From Prochlorococcus sp. AG-436-D21 (lineage in GTDB: Bacteria; Cyanobacteriota; Cyanobacteriia; PCC-6307; Cyanobiaceae): DNA of 64,000 nucleotides. Shown here one piece after another: positions 1 to 6,863 of the stretch; the stretch's first letter is position 1; every line of letters starts with the position of its first letter. The notes under the pieces are model-generated. The model made no database searches, had not been told where the DNA came from, and saw nothing but the letters and a program-made list of their open reading frames with translations. The DNA lies in the NCBI GenBank assembly GCA_003212655.1, contig QCPF01000001.1, positions 1-64,000 on the forward strand. The letters run 5' to 3'. Position numbers and translations under genes: made by a program.

Positions 1-113
1 AGGAACTAAATAAATAATCAAGACGATTATAATTAACTTATCCAAGATTGGTTAAGTAAATACTATATTACTAGAAGATGTTTTCTTGATAATTTTCCCA
101 TAAGTTTTTTCAA

Positions 114-1205
114 ATGTTAAAAGCAGGTATTATTGGATTACCAAATGTTGGAAAATCAACTCTATTTAATGCACTTGTAGAAAATGCTAAGGCCCAAGCG
201 GCTAATTTTCCCTTTTGTACTATAGAACCTAATAAAGGCATAGTTTCAGTCCCAGATCAAAGGTTGCAAGAGTTAGGTAATTTAAGTTCTAGCCAAAATA
301 TTATCCCAACAAAAATTGAATTTGTAGATATAGCAGGACTAGTAAAAGGAGCTAGTAAAGGCGAAGGTTTGGGAAATAAATTTTTATCAAATATTAGGGA
401 GGTTGATGCAATAGTGCATGTTGTAAGGTGCTTTGAAGATAATGATGTAATTCATGTTTCTGGAAAGGTAGATCCCTTGGATGACATTGAGATAATTAAT
501 CTGGAATTGAATTTAGCTGATTTATCTCAACTCCAAAAAAGAAGAGAAAGAATTAAAAAACAGGTTAGAACTAGTAAAGAGGCAGCAAAAGAAGACACCC
601 TATTAGAAAAAATTGAAGAAGAGCTAGAGAAAGGCCTTTCAGTAAGATCAATATCATTAAGTGAAGAAGAAAATTTAATAATTAAGCAACTAGGCTTCCT
701 TACTTCTAAACCAATTATTTACGCAACAAATTTGAATGAAAATGATTTAGCTGAAGGTAATGATTTCTCATCGAAAGTTCAGAGTTTTGCGAGCAATGAA
801 AATACAGAATGTATAAAAATTTCAGCGCAAGTGGAATCTGAATTAATAGAGTTAGAACCAGAAGATAAAAAAGACTACCTTATGGGTTTGGGCGTAGAAG
901 AAGGGGGATTAAGTTCTTTAATTAGATCAACATATAAATTATTAGGATTAAAAACTTATTTCACTACCGGAGAAAAAGAGACAAAAGCATGGACCATAAA
1001 AGATGGGATGACTGCGCCACAGGCAGCAGGAGTAATTCATACTGATTTTGAAAAAGGATTTATAAGAGCTCAGACTATTTCGTATCAAAATTTAATTGAT
1101 TCGGGTTCAATTGCAAATGCAAAAACTAAAGGTCTTTTAAGAAGTGAAGGTAAGGAATATATTGTTAACGAAGGTGATGTAATGGAGTTCTTATTCAATG
1201 TTTAG
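114..1205 (+). CDS. ychF: Redox-regulated ATPase YchF (Obg-family P-loop NTPase)
   Basis: YchF is a cytoplasmic translation-associated NTPase that in this family prefers ATP over GTP and binds ribosomes. The 363 aa length is normal. A G1 motif GLPNVGKST sits at residues 8-16, a G3-type DIAGLVKGAS near residue 72, and the expected NKxD site reads NLNE near residue 205, the substitution that explains ATP preference. A TGS-like C-terminal region starts around TYFTTGEKETKAW. The ATG at 114 matches the family N-terminus MLKAGIIGLPNVG. It stands alone, convergent with small minus-strand genes. Identification is firm; the role in stress response is family knowledge. Confidence 0.97.
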   Translation: MLKAGIIGLPNVGKSTLFNALVENAKAQAANFPFCTIEPNKGIVSVPDQRLQELGNLSSSQNIIPTKIEFVDIAGLVKGASKGEGLGNKFLSNIREVDAIVHVVRCFEDNDVIHVSGKVDPLDDIEIINLELNLADLSQLQKRRERIKKQVRTSKEAAKEDTLLEKIEEELEKGLSVRSISLSEEENLIIKQLGFLTSKPIIYATNLNENDLAEGNDFSSKVQSFASNENTECIKISAQVESELIELEPEDKKDYLMGLGVEEGGLSSLIRSTYKLLGLKTYFTTGEKETKAWTIKDGMTAPQAAGVIHTDFEKGFIRAQTISYQNLIDSGSIANAKTKGLLRSEGKEYIVNEGDVMEFLFNV

Positions 1206-1213
1206 TAAGTCTA

Positions 1214-1372
1214 TTAAGGCTTACTATTTTGCTTTTTGATTTTAAATTCAAAAAATGAAATTAATAAAATTAAGATACATCCCAAGCAACTGCCTATTAA
1301 CCCAAAAACAATGGTTGTAAAGCCATCATCGTATCCATATTGTAGTTGTGGTAAGTGAGGGGGTATTGGCAT
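1214..1372 (-). CDS. Small single-TM hypothetical protein (52 aa)
   Basis: Too short for the ORF track. It reads MPIPPHLPQLQYGYDDG followed by one hydrophobic segment (about residues 19-43) and a lysine-rich tail, so a small inner or thylakoid membrane protein is likely. Its ATG overlaps the stop of the upstream gene in a TAATG junction, which implies translational coupling. Function unknown. Confidence 0.6.
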   Translation of the reverse strand: MPIPPHLPQLQYGYDDGFTTIVFGLIGSCLGCILILLISFFEFKIKKQNSKP

Positions 1373-1533
1373 TATTTTTCAATAGAATTTTCAATATCTT
1401 CCAGTAAATGTTTAGTTGATCTACTGAAACCATTAGTTTTTAAATAGTTTTGAGCTTCTCTAAATTTTTCAGCTACTCTTTTTGCGTAAGGAGTATTCAT
1501 GGAATTTTGAGTCATGTTCAAAATGCGACTCAT
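1372..1533 (-). CDS. Small soluble hypothetical protein (53 aa)
   Basis: Charged, probably helical protein ending in HLLEDIENSIEK. The first ATG gives MSRILNMTQNSMNT; internal ATGs at codons 7 and 12 are also possible starts. It is coupled by TAATG to the small membrane protein downstream, forming a two-gene minus-strand operon. Not recognised. Confidence 0.5.
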   Translation of the reverse strand: MSRILNMTQNSMNTPYAKRVAEKFREAQNYLKTNGFSRSTKHLLEDIENSIEK

Positions 1534-1677
1534 TTTATAATCCGATTTCGGTAAGGCCTTGATAAGTATTCAAAAATACAAGAATATAAAAATAGGATTT
1601 TTTACTTACTAAGAAATTTATTGTGAAAAGTTCTTGATTCTCCAAATTAAAGTTTTTTCAAATTAGAAAAATTGACA

Positions 1678-1962
1678 ATGACAAATATATTATTAATTCT
1701 TTTTTTTGTACTTTTATTTTTATTATTTTCTTTTTCAAAACGAAACAAAGGATTAGCCAAAAAATCCACAATTAGTCCACCTTATGAACCTTTTTTAAAA
1801 GAACAAGAATTTAATCCTGATATAAGTACAGATAATTGGGATTTACACAAACTTAGATTAGATAAATTTAGAAGATCACAATATAAGGGATTAACTTTCT
1901 TTGTAAGTTCAGAAAATAGAATTTACTATCTTTCTGAAGAAGGGAATAAAGTTTATTGCTAA
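1678..1962 (+). CDS. Hypothetical membrane-anchored protein
   Basis: The ORF track starts at a TTG (1672); the ATG two codons later is the better start and gives 94 aa. A single hydrophobic segment at about residues 4-20 is followed by a basic, soluble domain of about 70 residues ending in SSENRIYYLSEEGNKVYC. This suggests an N-in anchored protein. No family recognised. First of three small plus-strand membrane genes. Confidence 0.55.
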   Translation: MTNILLILFFVLLFLLFSFSKRNKGLAKKSTISPPYEPFLKEQEFNPDISTDNWDLHKLRLDKFRRSQYKGLTFFVSSENRIYYLSEEGNKVYC

Positions 1963-2017
1963 CAAGAGAAATTAATTTTATAAATAGGAAAAGCCCGATA
2001 GAAATTAATAATATTAA

Positions 2018-2269
2018 ATGAAGTATTTATTTTTATTATCAGAAAAGTTCTACAAGTTTGTTGAATGGGAGTGGAATACCTTAAAAAATCTAAGGAGAAC
2101 AAAAAGAAAGAATTTTTTTTTAAGAGGATCATTTGCTTTATTTAGTTTATTCTCTATTATTTTTTTAATATTTTCGCCTCCTATTGCTTTTGGAATAATA
2201 TTTGGAGAGGGTTTGAAATTTAGTACTTTTTTTATTTGGATATGGATTTTAAATTTGAAGTTTTTTTGA
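2018..2269 (+). CDS. Hypothetical membrane protein (83 aa)
   Basis: An N-terminal basic amphipathic part (residues 1-35, many K and R) is followed by a long hydrophobic stretch that could hold two membrane helices (about 37-57 and 63-82). Starts at ATG 2018 with no clear Shine-Dalgarno. Not recognised. Confidence 0.5.
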   Translation: MKYLFLLSEKFYKFVEWEWNTLKNLRRTKRKNFFLRGSFALFSLFSIIFLIFSPPIAFGIIFGEGLKFSTFFIWIWILNLKFF

Positions 2270-2328
2270 AAATTTATAATTTATTTTCCTAGATTATTTA
2301 AAATTAAGAGTATAAAAAAATTTATCTT

Positions 2329-2544
2329 ATGCCAAAAATATTCAAACAAAATAAGTTCGCTTTGTTGGGAGCAAATATATTAATAATTTTACTCTGGGTA
2401 ACTATATCTTCTTTTTTGATTAATTTATTTCAAAGTGAAAATGCCCCATTTTATATATATAAAATTTCTTTTTTAATAAGATTTCTCCCTCCTATTTGGG
2501 TTACATGGTTCCTATGGATAAAAAGAGGTGGTTTAAAAAGATAA
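2329..2544 (+). CDS. Hypothetical membrane protein (71 aa)
   Basis: Two predicted membrane helices (about residues 11-32 and 42-63) between basic ends, ending WIKRGGLKR. It follows the previous gene by 59 bp on the same strand and precedes a plus-strand terminator at 2639. Not recognised. Confidence 0.5.
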   Translation: MPKIFKQNKFALLGANILIILLWVTISSFLINLFQSENAPFYIYKISFLIRFLPPIWVTWFLWIKRGGLKR

Positions 2545-2577
2545 ATAACAAAAGCATTTTTGCGTATTTACTATAAA

Positions 2578-2675
2578 AATAAATCAGTTAAAATCTAGAA
2601 GCTTACTTGAATTTTTCATGTAAGAATTAGGTAATTGGGAGATTGTTTTTAGCTAAGAAACAATCTCTTTTTTTT
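2578..2675 (+). ncRNA. Candidate small RNA ending in a strong terminator
   Basis: The space after the 71-aa gene holds a small hairpin (CTTAC/GTAAG arms near 2605-2627) followed by a perfect 10-bp terminator hairpin and a U-tract. A TATAAA-like -10 lies near 2571. It could be the 3' UTR of the upstream gene instead of an independent sRNA. No known Yfr signature (such as ACTCCTCACAC or repeated GGAAACA) was found in it. Confidence 0.3.
2639..2675 (+). terminator. Rho-independent terminator (plus)
   Basis: Perfect inverted repeat GAGATTGTTT / AAACAATCTC with a 9-nt loop, directly followed by a run of T. Ends the plus-strand group 1678-2544 or the candidate sRNA. Confidence 0.85.
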
Positions 2676-2690
2676 ATAAATATTTTTTTT

Positions 2691-2730
2691 CATAAAAAAG
2701 TGTTTGTCAGTATCCCTAGTGACAAACACT
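2691..2730 (-). terminator. Rho-independent terminator of the hli operon (minus)
   Basis: An 11-bp perfect stem (AGTGTTTGTCA / TGACAAACACT) with a 10-nt loop; read on minus, it is followed by TTTTTTATG. It lies just after the stop of the last gene of the minus-strand hli operon. It and the plus-strand terminator at 2639 face each other, separating convergent units. Confidence 0.85.
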
Positions 2731-2753
2731 CATGACGATCAATTTTTTAAAAA

Positions 2754-2933
2754 TTAAACAGGCAATCTATGATCAATTTCCACTACTCCAGAATCCATAA
2801 GACGGCCGATTTTGATAACTAAAGCCATATCTAGTCTTGAAAATTCAGATTGATGGTTAGTTATCCAATCAAGCTCAGAAAGGGTTATAACTCCTAAAGT
2901 ATTTACTTTAAGAAAAAGTAAGCCTAAGTTCAT
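2754..2933 (-). CDS. Small hypothetical protein, last gene of hli operon (59 aa)
   Basis: Reads MNLGLLFLKVNTLGVITLSELDWI then a soluble helical part ending VEIDHRLPV. The DW and TLSELDWITNHQ region suggests a small folded domain, not an hli protein. It begins 1 bp before the stop of the upstream hli and precedes the operon terminator. Its co-transcription with hli genes suggests a light- or stress-linked role, which is inference. Confidence 0.6.
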   Translation of the reverse strand: MNLGLLFLKVNTLGVITLSELDWITNHQSEFSRLDMALVIKIGRLMDSGVVEIDHRLPV

Positions 2934-2934
2934 A

Positions 2935-3063
2935 TTAAAAAATTCCTGGGATTATCCAGCCGAATAAGCCATAATTTACAACCAATGCAAATAAGCCCAT
3001 CATTGCCATTCTTCCATTAGTTCTTTCGGCATTTTGCCAATAAGTTGTTTTTGAATTTTCCAT
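2935..3063 (-). CDS. hli: High-light-inducible protein (42 aa)
   Basis: A short Hlip with the chlorophyll-binding helix signature AERTNGRMAMMGLFALVVNYG, ending GWIIPGIF. Hlips sit in thylakoid membranes, bind chlorophyll and carotenoid as dimers and protect photosystem II assembly under high light. The conserved E and N/R of ExxNGR are present. Shorter than the 3559 hli and part of the same operon. Confidence 0.9.
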   Translation of the reverse strand: MENSKTTYWQNAERTNGRMAMMGLFALVVNYGLFGWIIPGIF

Positions 3064-3098
3064 TTTTCTGATTTAAAGAATTGTTAAATATTAGGTTT

Positions 3099-3359
3099 TT
3101 AAACGAAACCAGGAATTATTTGACCTGTTGTTAGGTATGCTCCAACAGCAGCAATTAATCCAAGCATTGCGAATCTGCCGTTAAGAGTTTCAGCAACAAC
3201 TTTTTCTTTTTCGATTGTTTTGATTTTTGTGTTTGTGTTTTTCATTTGATTAGAAGATGAATAGTTTAAATTTTCGTTTTGAAATTGCTTGGTTAAATAA
3301 GCAACGAGAATGGCTGTAGAAAATACAATTACGGCTAAAAAACCTGAAAGTGGACTCAT
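3099..3359 (-). CDS. hli: Long two-helix Hlip-like protein (86 aa)
   Basis: The track ORF begins upstream at 3434, but the ATG at 3359 overlaps the stop of the preceding hli (TAATG) and gives a sensible protein, MSPLSGFLAVIV. It has an extra N-terminal membrane helix (about residues 6-24), a hydrophilic linker, then a standard Hlip helix with AETLNGRFAMLGLIAAVGAY. The added N-terminal helix is unusual for Hlips. Function in photoprotection is inferred from the Hlip helix. Confidence 0.85.
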   Translation of the reverse strand: MSPLSGFLAVIVFSTAILVAYLTKQFQNENLNYSSSNQMKNTNTKIKTIEKEKVVAETLNGRFAMLGLIAAVGAYLTTGQIIPGFV

Positions 3360-3565
3360 TAAAAAATGCCAGGAATAATTTGTCCAGTTGAAACGTAAGC
3401 ACCTACTAAAGCAACAAGGCCAATCATTGCCCAACGACCATTAACTTTTTCTGCATTTTGTGGGTAGCTGTCGTATGAAACAGACTCATCTATGTAAGGA
3501 CGTGTTTCAGTAGGGAACATGTTCTGTCTGCCACCTGATTCAGTAGTAACGTTTGAATTAGCCAT
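3359..3565 (-). CDS. hli: High-light-inducible protein (68 aa)
   Basis: First gene of the minus-strand hli operon. A hydrophilic N-terminus of about 38 residues precedes the Hlip helix with AEKVNGRWAMIGLVALVGAY and the C-terminal TGQIIPGIF motif. Pigment-binding E, N and R are present. The promoter region just upstream carries tandem HLR1-like boxes. Confidence 0.93.
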   Translation of the reverse strand: MANSNVTTESGGRQNMFPTETRPYIDESVSYDSYPQNAEKVNGRWAMIGLVALVGAYVSTGQIIPGIF

Positions 3566-3574
3566 TGAAATTGT

Positions 3575-3617
3575 GTAATTGTTAACTAATGTAACACTAC
3601 TATTAACAAATGTAAAG
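3575..3617 (-). promoter_or_regulatory. HLR1/RpaB-like tandem boxes upstream of hli operon
   Basis: Read on minus, the sequence between -10 and -52 of the hli start codon contains TTTACATT, GTTAATAG, GTTACATT and GTTAACAA in direct orientation. The cyanobacterial high-light element HLR1 is two (G/T)TTACA(T/A)(T/A) repeats bound by RpaB. Two of the four units match fully. Control of this operon by RpaB is inference from these repeats. Confidence 0.5.
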
Positions 3618-3864
3618 TATTAGGTCGAAATTAAGTTATTTTCAAGATATTTACTACATTAATGTACCATAACCGTGACAGATATTTTTAAATAGTTGTT
3701 TTTTAGGCTCGCCACGCTTTACAGATCGGCTGGCACTCTATTAAGGGTTCAATTCGTTGTTTAAGTGTTTTTAATCCTTAGAAAGATATCTATTTGGTAG
3801 AAAAAACTACATCATTCTGAAATTTGAATAGTTAATTTTTAGATATAGTATATTTCACTTTATT

Positions 3865-3993
3865 ATGGAATTCGCAAAAAAAATCATGACCGAGAAAGCT
3901 GAAAAGCTTAATGGTAAAGCCGCAATGCTTGGAATGTTTGCTCTTGTAGGAGCTTATTATTTTACTGGTCAAATTCTTCCAGGTATTTTCTAG
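3865..3993 (+). CDS. hli: High-light-inducible protein (42 aa)
   Basis: A short Hlip, MEFAKKIMTEKAEKLNGKAA, with helix signature AEKLNGKAAMLGMFALVGAYY and the terminal TGQILPGIF. The usual R of NGR is K here. Divergent from the hli operon at 2754-3565, separated by about 300 bp, and followed at once by a terminator, so it is monocistronic. Confidence 0.92.
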   Translation: MEFAKKIMTEKAEKLNGKAAMLGMFALVGAYYFTGQILPGIF

Positions 3994-4017
3994 TAAAAAT
4001 CCTCTTTAAATTTTTTC

Positions 4018-4040
4018 AGGGCTTTACCAAGCCCTTTTTT
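4018..4040 (+). terminator. Terminator of the plus-strand hli
   Basis: A 7-bp stem AGGGCTT / AAGCCCT with a 4-nt loop followed by six T, 25 bp after the hli stop. Confidence 0.85.
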
Positions 4041-4060
4041 ACTGGATTATTATTCCCTTT

Positions 4061-4798
4061 TTAATTATCTAATAATTCAAATAATTTACTTATTAGAAGC
4101 TTTCTTTTTAAAAAAGTTTTATCAATATATTTTTTATTCTCTTCTTTTAAAATTTCCTGACCATTTAAGCCTAATCCTTTAAGGACAAACTCTTTATCTT
4201 CTTTAATCCAGTTATTTATCATTCTCCCCGTCGTCTCTATATGGAATTGTAATCCGTAAGCAAAATTACCAATCCTAAAAAACTGTTCCTTACAACGTGC
4301 ACTACTAGCAATGAGTACTGCTTTATTAGGTAATAAAATCCTATCTCCATGCCAATGCAGTACATGAAAAGGGTCTTTAAACAGTGCTTTAAAGTCTTTA
4401 TTTGATTTATTAATAAAAATTTGAGACCATCCAATTTCCGGTAATGCTTTTGGAGGTGATCCATATTTAAGAATTTCTACATCTCCTCCAGCAGCACTCG
4501 CAAGCAACTGAGCACCTAAGCAAACACCGATTATAGGTCTTTCATTTTCTAATTCTTTTTTTATAAAATCTCTTTCTAAATTGAGCCAGGGATATCTGTC
4601 GCTTCCAATATCTTTAACTCCCATTGGTCCACCCATAATTAGAATTAAGTCACCTTTTTTTGTTTGCGGCAGAGCATTTTTATTATCTAAACGAATAATT
4701 TCTATTTTCAAATCTCTTTCTTTAGCAAATTGTTCAAAAAGACCTGGCCCCTCTATTTCTAAATGCTGCAAAACTAATACTCGTCTTATTACCTTCAT
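4061..4798 (-). CDS. Class I glutamine amidotransferase (GMP synthase-like GATase1 domain)
   Basis: A stand-alone GATase1-fold protein of 245 aa. The nucleophile elbow GVCLGAQLLA places the Cys at residue 93; the partners His186 and Glu188 are in LQFHIE. An oxyanion-type MGGPMG sits at 55-60. Such proteins hydrolyse glutamine (or gamma-glutamyl compounds) and pass ammonia to a partner, but no synthetase partner is adjacent, so the substrate is unknown. Its ATG overlaps the stop of the secreted small gene upstream (ATGA type). Confidence 0.9.
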   Translation of the reverse strand: MKVIRRVLVLQHLEIEGPGLFEQFAKERDLKIEIIRLDNKNALPQTKKGDLILIMGGPMGVKDIGSDRYPWLNLERDFIKKELENERPIIGVCLGAQLLASAAGGDVEILKYGSPPKALPEIGWSQIFINKSNKDFKALFKDPFHVLHWHGDRILLPNKAVLIASSARCKEQFFRIGNFAYGLQFHIETTGRMINNWIKEDKEFVLKGLGLNGQEILKEENKKYIDKTFLKRKLLISKLFELLDN

Positions 4799-5091
4799 TC
4801 ACTTTCCATTATTTCGGCTGATTCAGAACAGACATTAACGCTAAACCACTTTATTGCCGACCAGGTATCTTCTTGGTATGTACCTGCTGCAATACTCACA
4901 AAACAATCATTTTCATACCAACTTCGATAACTGGGGGTTACTCCCGTTCCTTTTAATCTATTTTCTAGGCCTTTTCCATATTTTTTAATGACAAGATTTA
5001 TAGCTTCATTCTCAATTTCTCTTTGCTTTTCATCAGCAAAACCTCCTAGTGGTATAAAAAAAAGAATTGATGCTATAAGTAAACGTATCAT
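4795..5091 (-). CDS. Small secreted hypothetical protein (98 aa)
   Basis: The track ORF starts at 5121; the ATG at 5091 puts the hydrophobic MIRLLIASILFFIPLGGFAD at the N-terminus as a good signal peptide with cleavage after GFA. The mature part has two Cys (in NDCFVS and NVCSES) that could form a disulfide. It overlaps the amidotransferase start by 4 bp, suggesting coupling. No family recognised. Confidence 0.65.
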   Translation of the reverse strand: MIRLLIASILFFIPLGGFADEKQREIENEAINLVIKKYGKGLENRLKGTGVTPSYRSWYENDCFVSIAAGTYQEDTWSAIKWFSVNVCSESAEIMESE

Positions 5092-5101
5092 TGAGTCTTT
5101 T

Positions 5102-5392
5102 TTATATGTAGCTGATTTCATTTAGATTAATTATTTTTTTAAAATCATCAACTCTATTTTGTCCATTTTTTAATGGTCTTGAGGAGTCAAGAACTGCTGC
5201 ACAGCATAAATGCCAACAAGATTTCTCATCTAGTCCTAATTTCTTGCATATGTTTTTAGGGGCTTTGATTACTGTATTTATTTCTGCGATATGTTGTGTA
5301 GTTTCCCATAATTCTCCTTCAAGAAAGTCAAGTTCAATACTTGATAATAATTCTGTAGCAACGTAATCCCTAATTAGCTCAGTTAATTCCAC
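5102..5392 (-). CDS. Hypothetical protein, paralogue of the 10720 gene (96 aa)
   Basis: Soluble, helical. Its middle and C-terminal part, with APKNICKKLGLDEKSCW and AVLDSSRPLKNGQNRVDDF, aligns with the 99-aa protein at 10720 (APSHICESLNLKKDTYW; EILDLHKPPQFGKTKSVEVF). The conserved Cys in NIC/HIC, the W and the LD-x-x-x-P pattern define a small family. Function unknown. Confidence 0.7.
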   Translation of the reverse strand: MELTELIRDYVATELLSSIELDFLEGELWETTQHIAEINTVIKAPKNICKKLGLDEKSCWHLCCAAVLDSSRPLKNGQNRVDDFKKIINLNEISYI

Positions 5393-5509
5393 AATATTTC
5401 ATTGAAGCAGAAGAAGTTAAATCATCTTTTATTATTTGTATAGCAAGATAAAAAAAAAGTAGCTAGTTTGCACCTTTCATCTATAAAGGCTTTTTCTTGG
5501 CCGGATAAC

Positions 5510-5779
5510 TTATCCGTAATTATGAGATACTTCTGTCCATCCTTTTTGGTGCAGTTCGTGCCACTTTTCCCAGGCTAAGTCTATGTTGAGTTTTTCAGAG
5601 GATTTGTACCCTCCAGGTTCGCCAAGGTGATTTGTAAAGAAAAGATGAGTATGAATTTTTGAATTAGGTTCAAGAGAATTTTTGCATTCTTCGAAAAAGA
5701 TAACTCTGCTGCCTTCAGGATTTAGAAGGCATCCGTTGGGTTTGCTAGTGCTACAACCAAATGAGTACTTAGGCTCCAT
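5510..5779 (-). CDS. Small hypothetical protein, DUF1651-like (89 aa)
   Basis: The C-terminal pattern IDLAWEKWHELHQKGWTEV fits the picocyanobacterial DUF1651 signature (A-x-x-x-W-x-x-L-x-x-x-GW). The N-terminal half has two Cys near residues 9 and 17. Related by this motif to the genes at 21191 and 18469. DUF1651 assignment is from memory of the motif; function unknown. Confidence 0.6.
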   Translation of the reverse strand: MEPKYSFGCSTSKPNGCLLNPEGSRVIFFEECKNSLEPNSKIHTHLFFTNHLGEPGGYKSSEKLNIDLAWEKWHELHQKGWTEVSHNYG

Positions 5780-5928
5780 ACTTTATCTTTAATTGGCTGG
5801 TTGATTATTGATACTTTTGTACTACAAGTTATATCCTCCTTGTTTTGCTGTCAATCCTTTTAAGGTTAAGTACTTATTTACTAATAATTATTTTGTTTTT
5901 TAATAGATAAGATAATTTCTTTAAGCTT

Positions 5929-6111
5929 ATGAATTACAGGGAAGATCTAGAAATCAAACTACAAAAAGTAACACTTGCAATGCAGGAAGTTGTAGATGAT
6001 ATCCATAAAACTGATCCTGAGAAGCAAAGAATAATTTCCAAGCTCATTGAATTTAAAGAAGCAATTATTTCAAAGGGAATTGAACTTAATATTGAACTAG
6101 AGGCAGCCTAG
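5929..6111 (+). CDS. Small helical hypothetical protein (60 aa)
   Basis: A single amphipathic, charged helix-rich protein, MNYREDLEIKLQKVTLAMQE to LNIELEAA, with coiled-coil-like heptads. Starts at ATG 5929 with no strong Shine-Dalgarno. Not recognised. Confidence 0.55.
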   Translation: MNYREDLEIKLQKVTLAMQEVVDDIHKTDPEKQRIISKLIEFKEAIISKGIELNIELEAA

Positions 6112-6184
6112 AATTATTGAATATCTCATGAATGTTTAATAACTTTTAGAATAATTTTATTAATAAAGAAGGGTTATTTATCAA

Positions 6185-6346
6185 ATGCAGCCTGGTACTT
6201 TTGAATTATTGATCCTAGTATTTATCTTTTTAGGTCTTCAAGCCTGGTGGATTATCCCAATAGTTTTTAAAAATAATAAATTAAATAAGAGAGGTAAGGA
6301 TTTAAGAGAAGAAATTAAGCAATTAGAAAAGTTATATAAAAAATAA
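6185..6346 (+). CDS. Small single-TM hypothetical protein (53 aa)
   Basis: Missing from the ORF track. An N-terminal membrane helix (about residues 6-29, FELLILVFIFLGLQAWWII) is followed by a basic coiled-coil tail ending LREEIKQLEKLYKK. The layout resembles small thylakoid or inner-membrane accessory subunits, but none is recognised. Confidence 0.6.
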   Translation: MQPGTFELLILVFIFLGLQAWWIIPIVFKNNKLNKRGKDLREEIKQLEKLYKK

Positions 6347-6380
6347 ATTAGTTATTATTTTTGCAAAATAACTATTATTA

Positions 6381-6821
6381 GTGAAAATCAAATATCTAAT
6401 GAAATTAAAAATAATTATTCCATTTTGCTTTCTTTTTATTGGGACTTTAGCTTTACCACAACCTTCTCTTGTTGAAGAAAAGATTGAAGTTATACCTATT
6501 ATTCAAAGTTCAAAAGGTCTTAGTGGTAAAAATTTTAATTATCTCGAGGGTAAGCCTGAATTAAGACTCTTAAAAGTAAAAATTCCAGTTGGGTTGAAAA
6601 CTCCAATTCATACTCATCCTTCCCCAATGTTGATTCATGTCACCAGAGGAAGATTAAAGCATGTGAGGGGTGAAGAAATTAATTTCTTTAAAGCGGGTGA
6701 TGCATTTATAGAGAGTAATAATGGGGCCCCACATTATGTGAAAAATGTTGGAAAGAAGCCGGCCATACTTCATGTGGGAGTTGTATCAGTAGTTGGAATG
6801 CCTACAGCCATAAATAAATAA
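6381..6821 (+). CDS. Exported cupin-domain protein
   Basis: An N-terminal hydrophobic segment (residues about 8-26) looks like a signal peptide. The remainder is one cupin domain with motif 1 residues IHTHPSPMLIHVTRGRL and motif 2 around GDAFIESNNGAPHYVKN. Cupins bind a metal through these His and Glu residues. The GTG at 6381 or the ATG six codons on (6399) could be the start; the signal peptide fits either. Substrate cannot be told from sequence. Confidence 0.8.
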   Translation: MKIKYLMKLKIIIPFCFLFIGTLALPQPSLVEEKIEVIPIIQSSKGLSGKNFNYLEGKPELRLLKVKIPVGLKTPIHTHPSPMLIHVTRGRLKHVRGEEINFFKAGDAFIESNNGAPHYVKNVGKKPAILHVGVVSVVGMPTAINK

Positions 6822-6863
6822 GATTTTTCTCAAAGTTGTTCTATCAGTATGAGGATTGAACTT

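Noticed and set aside
1672-1677. TTG start two codons upstream of ATG 1678
   Set aside because: ATG is the more common start and adds no missing residues.
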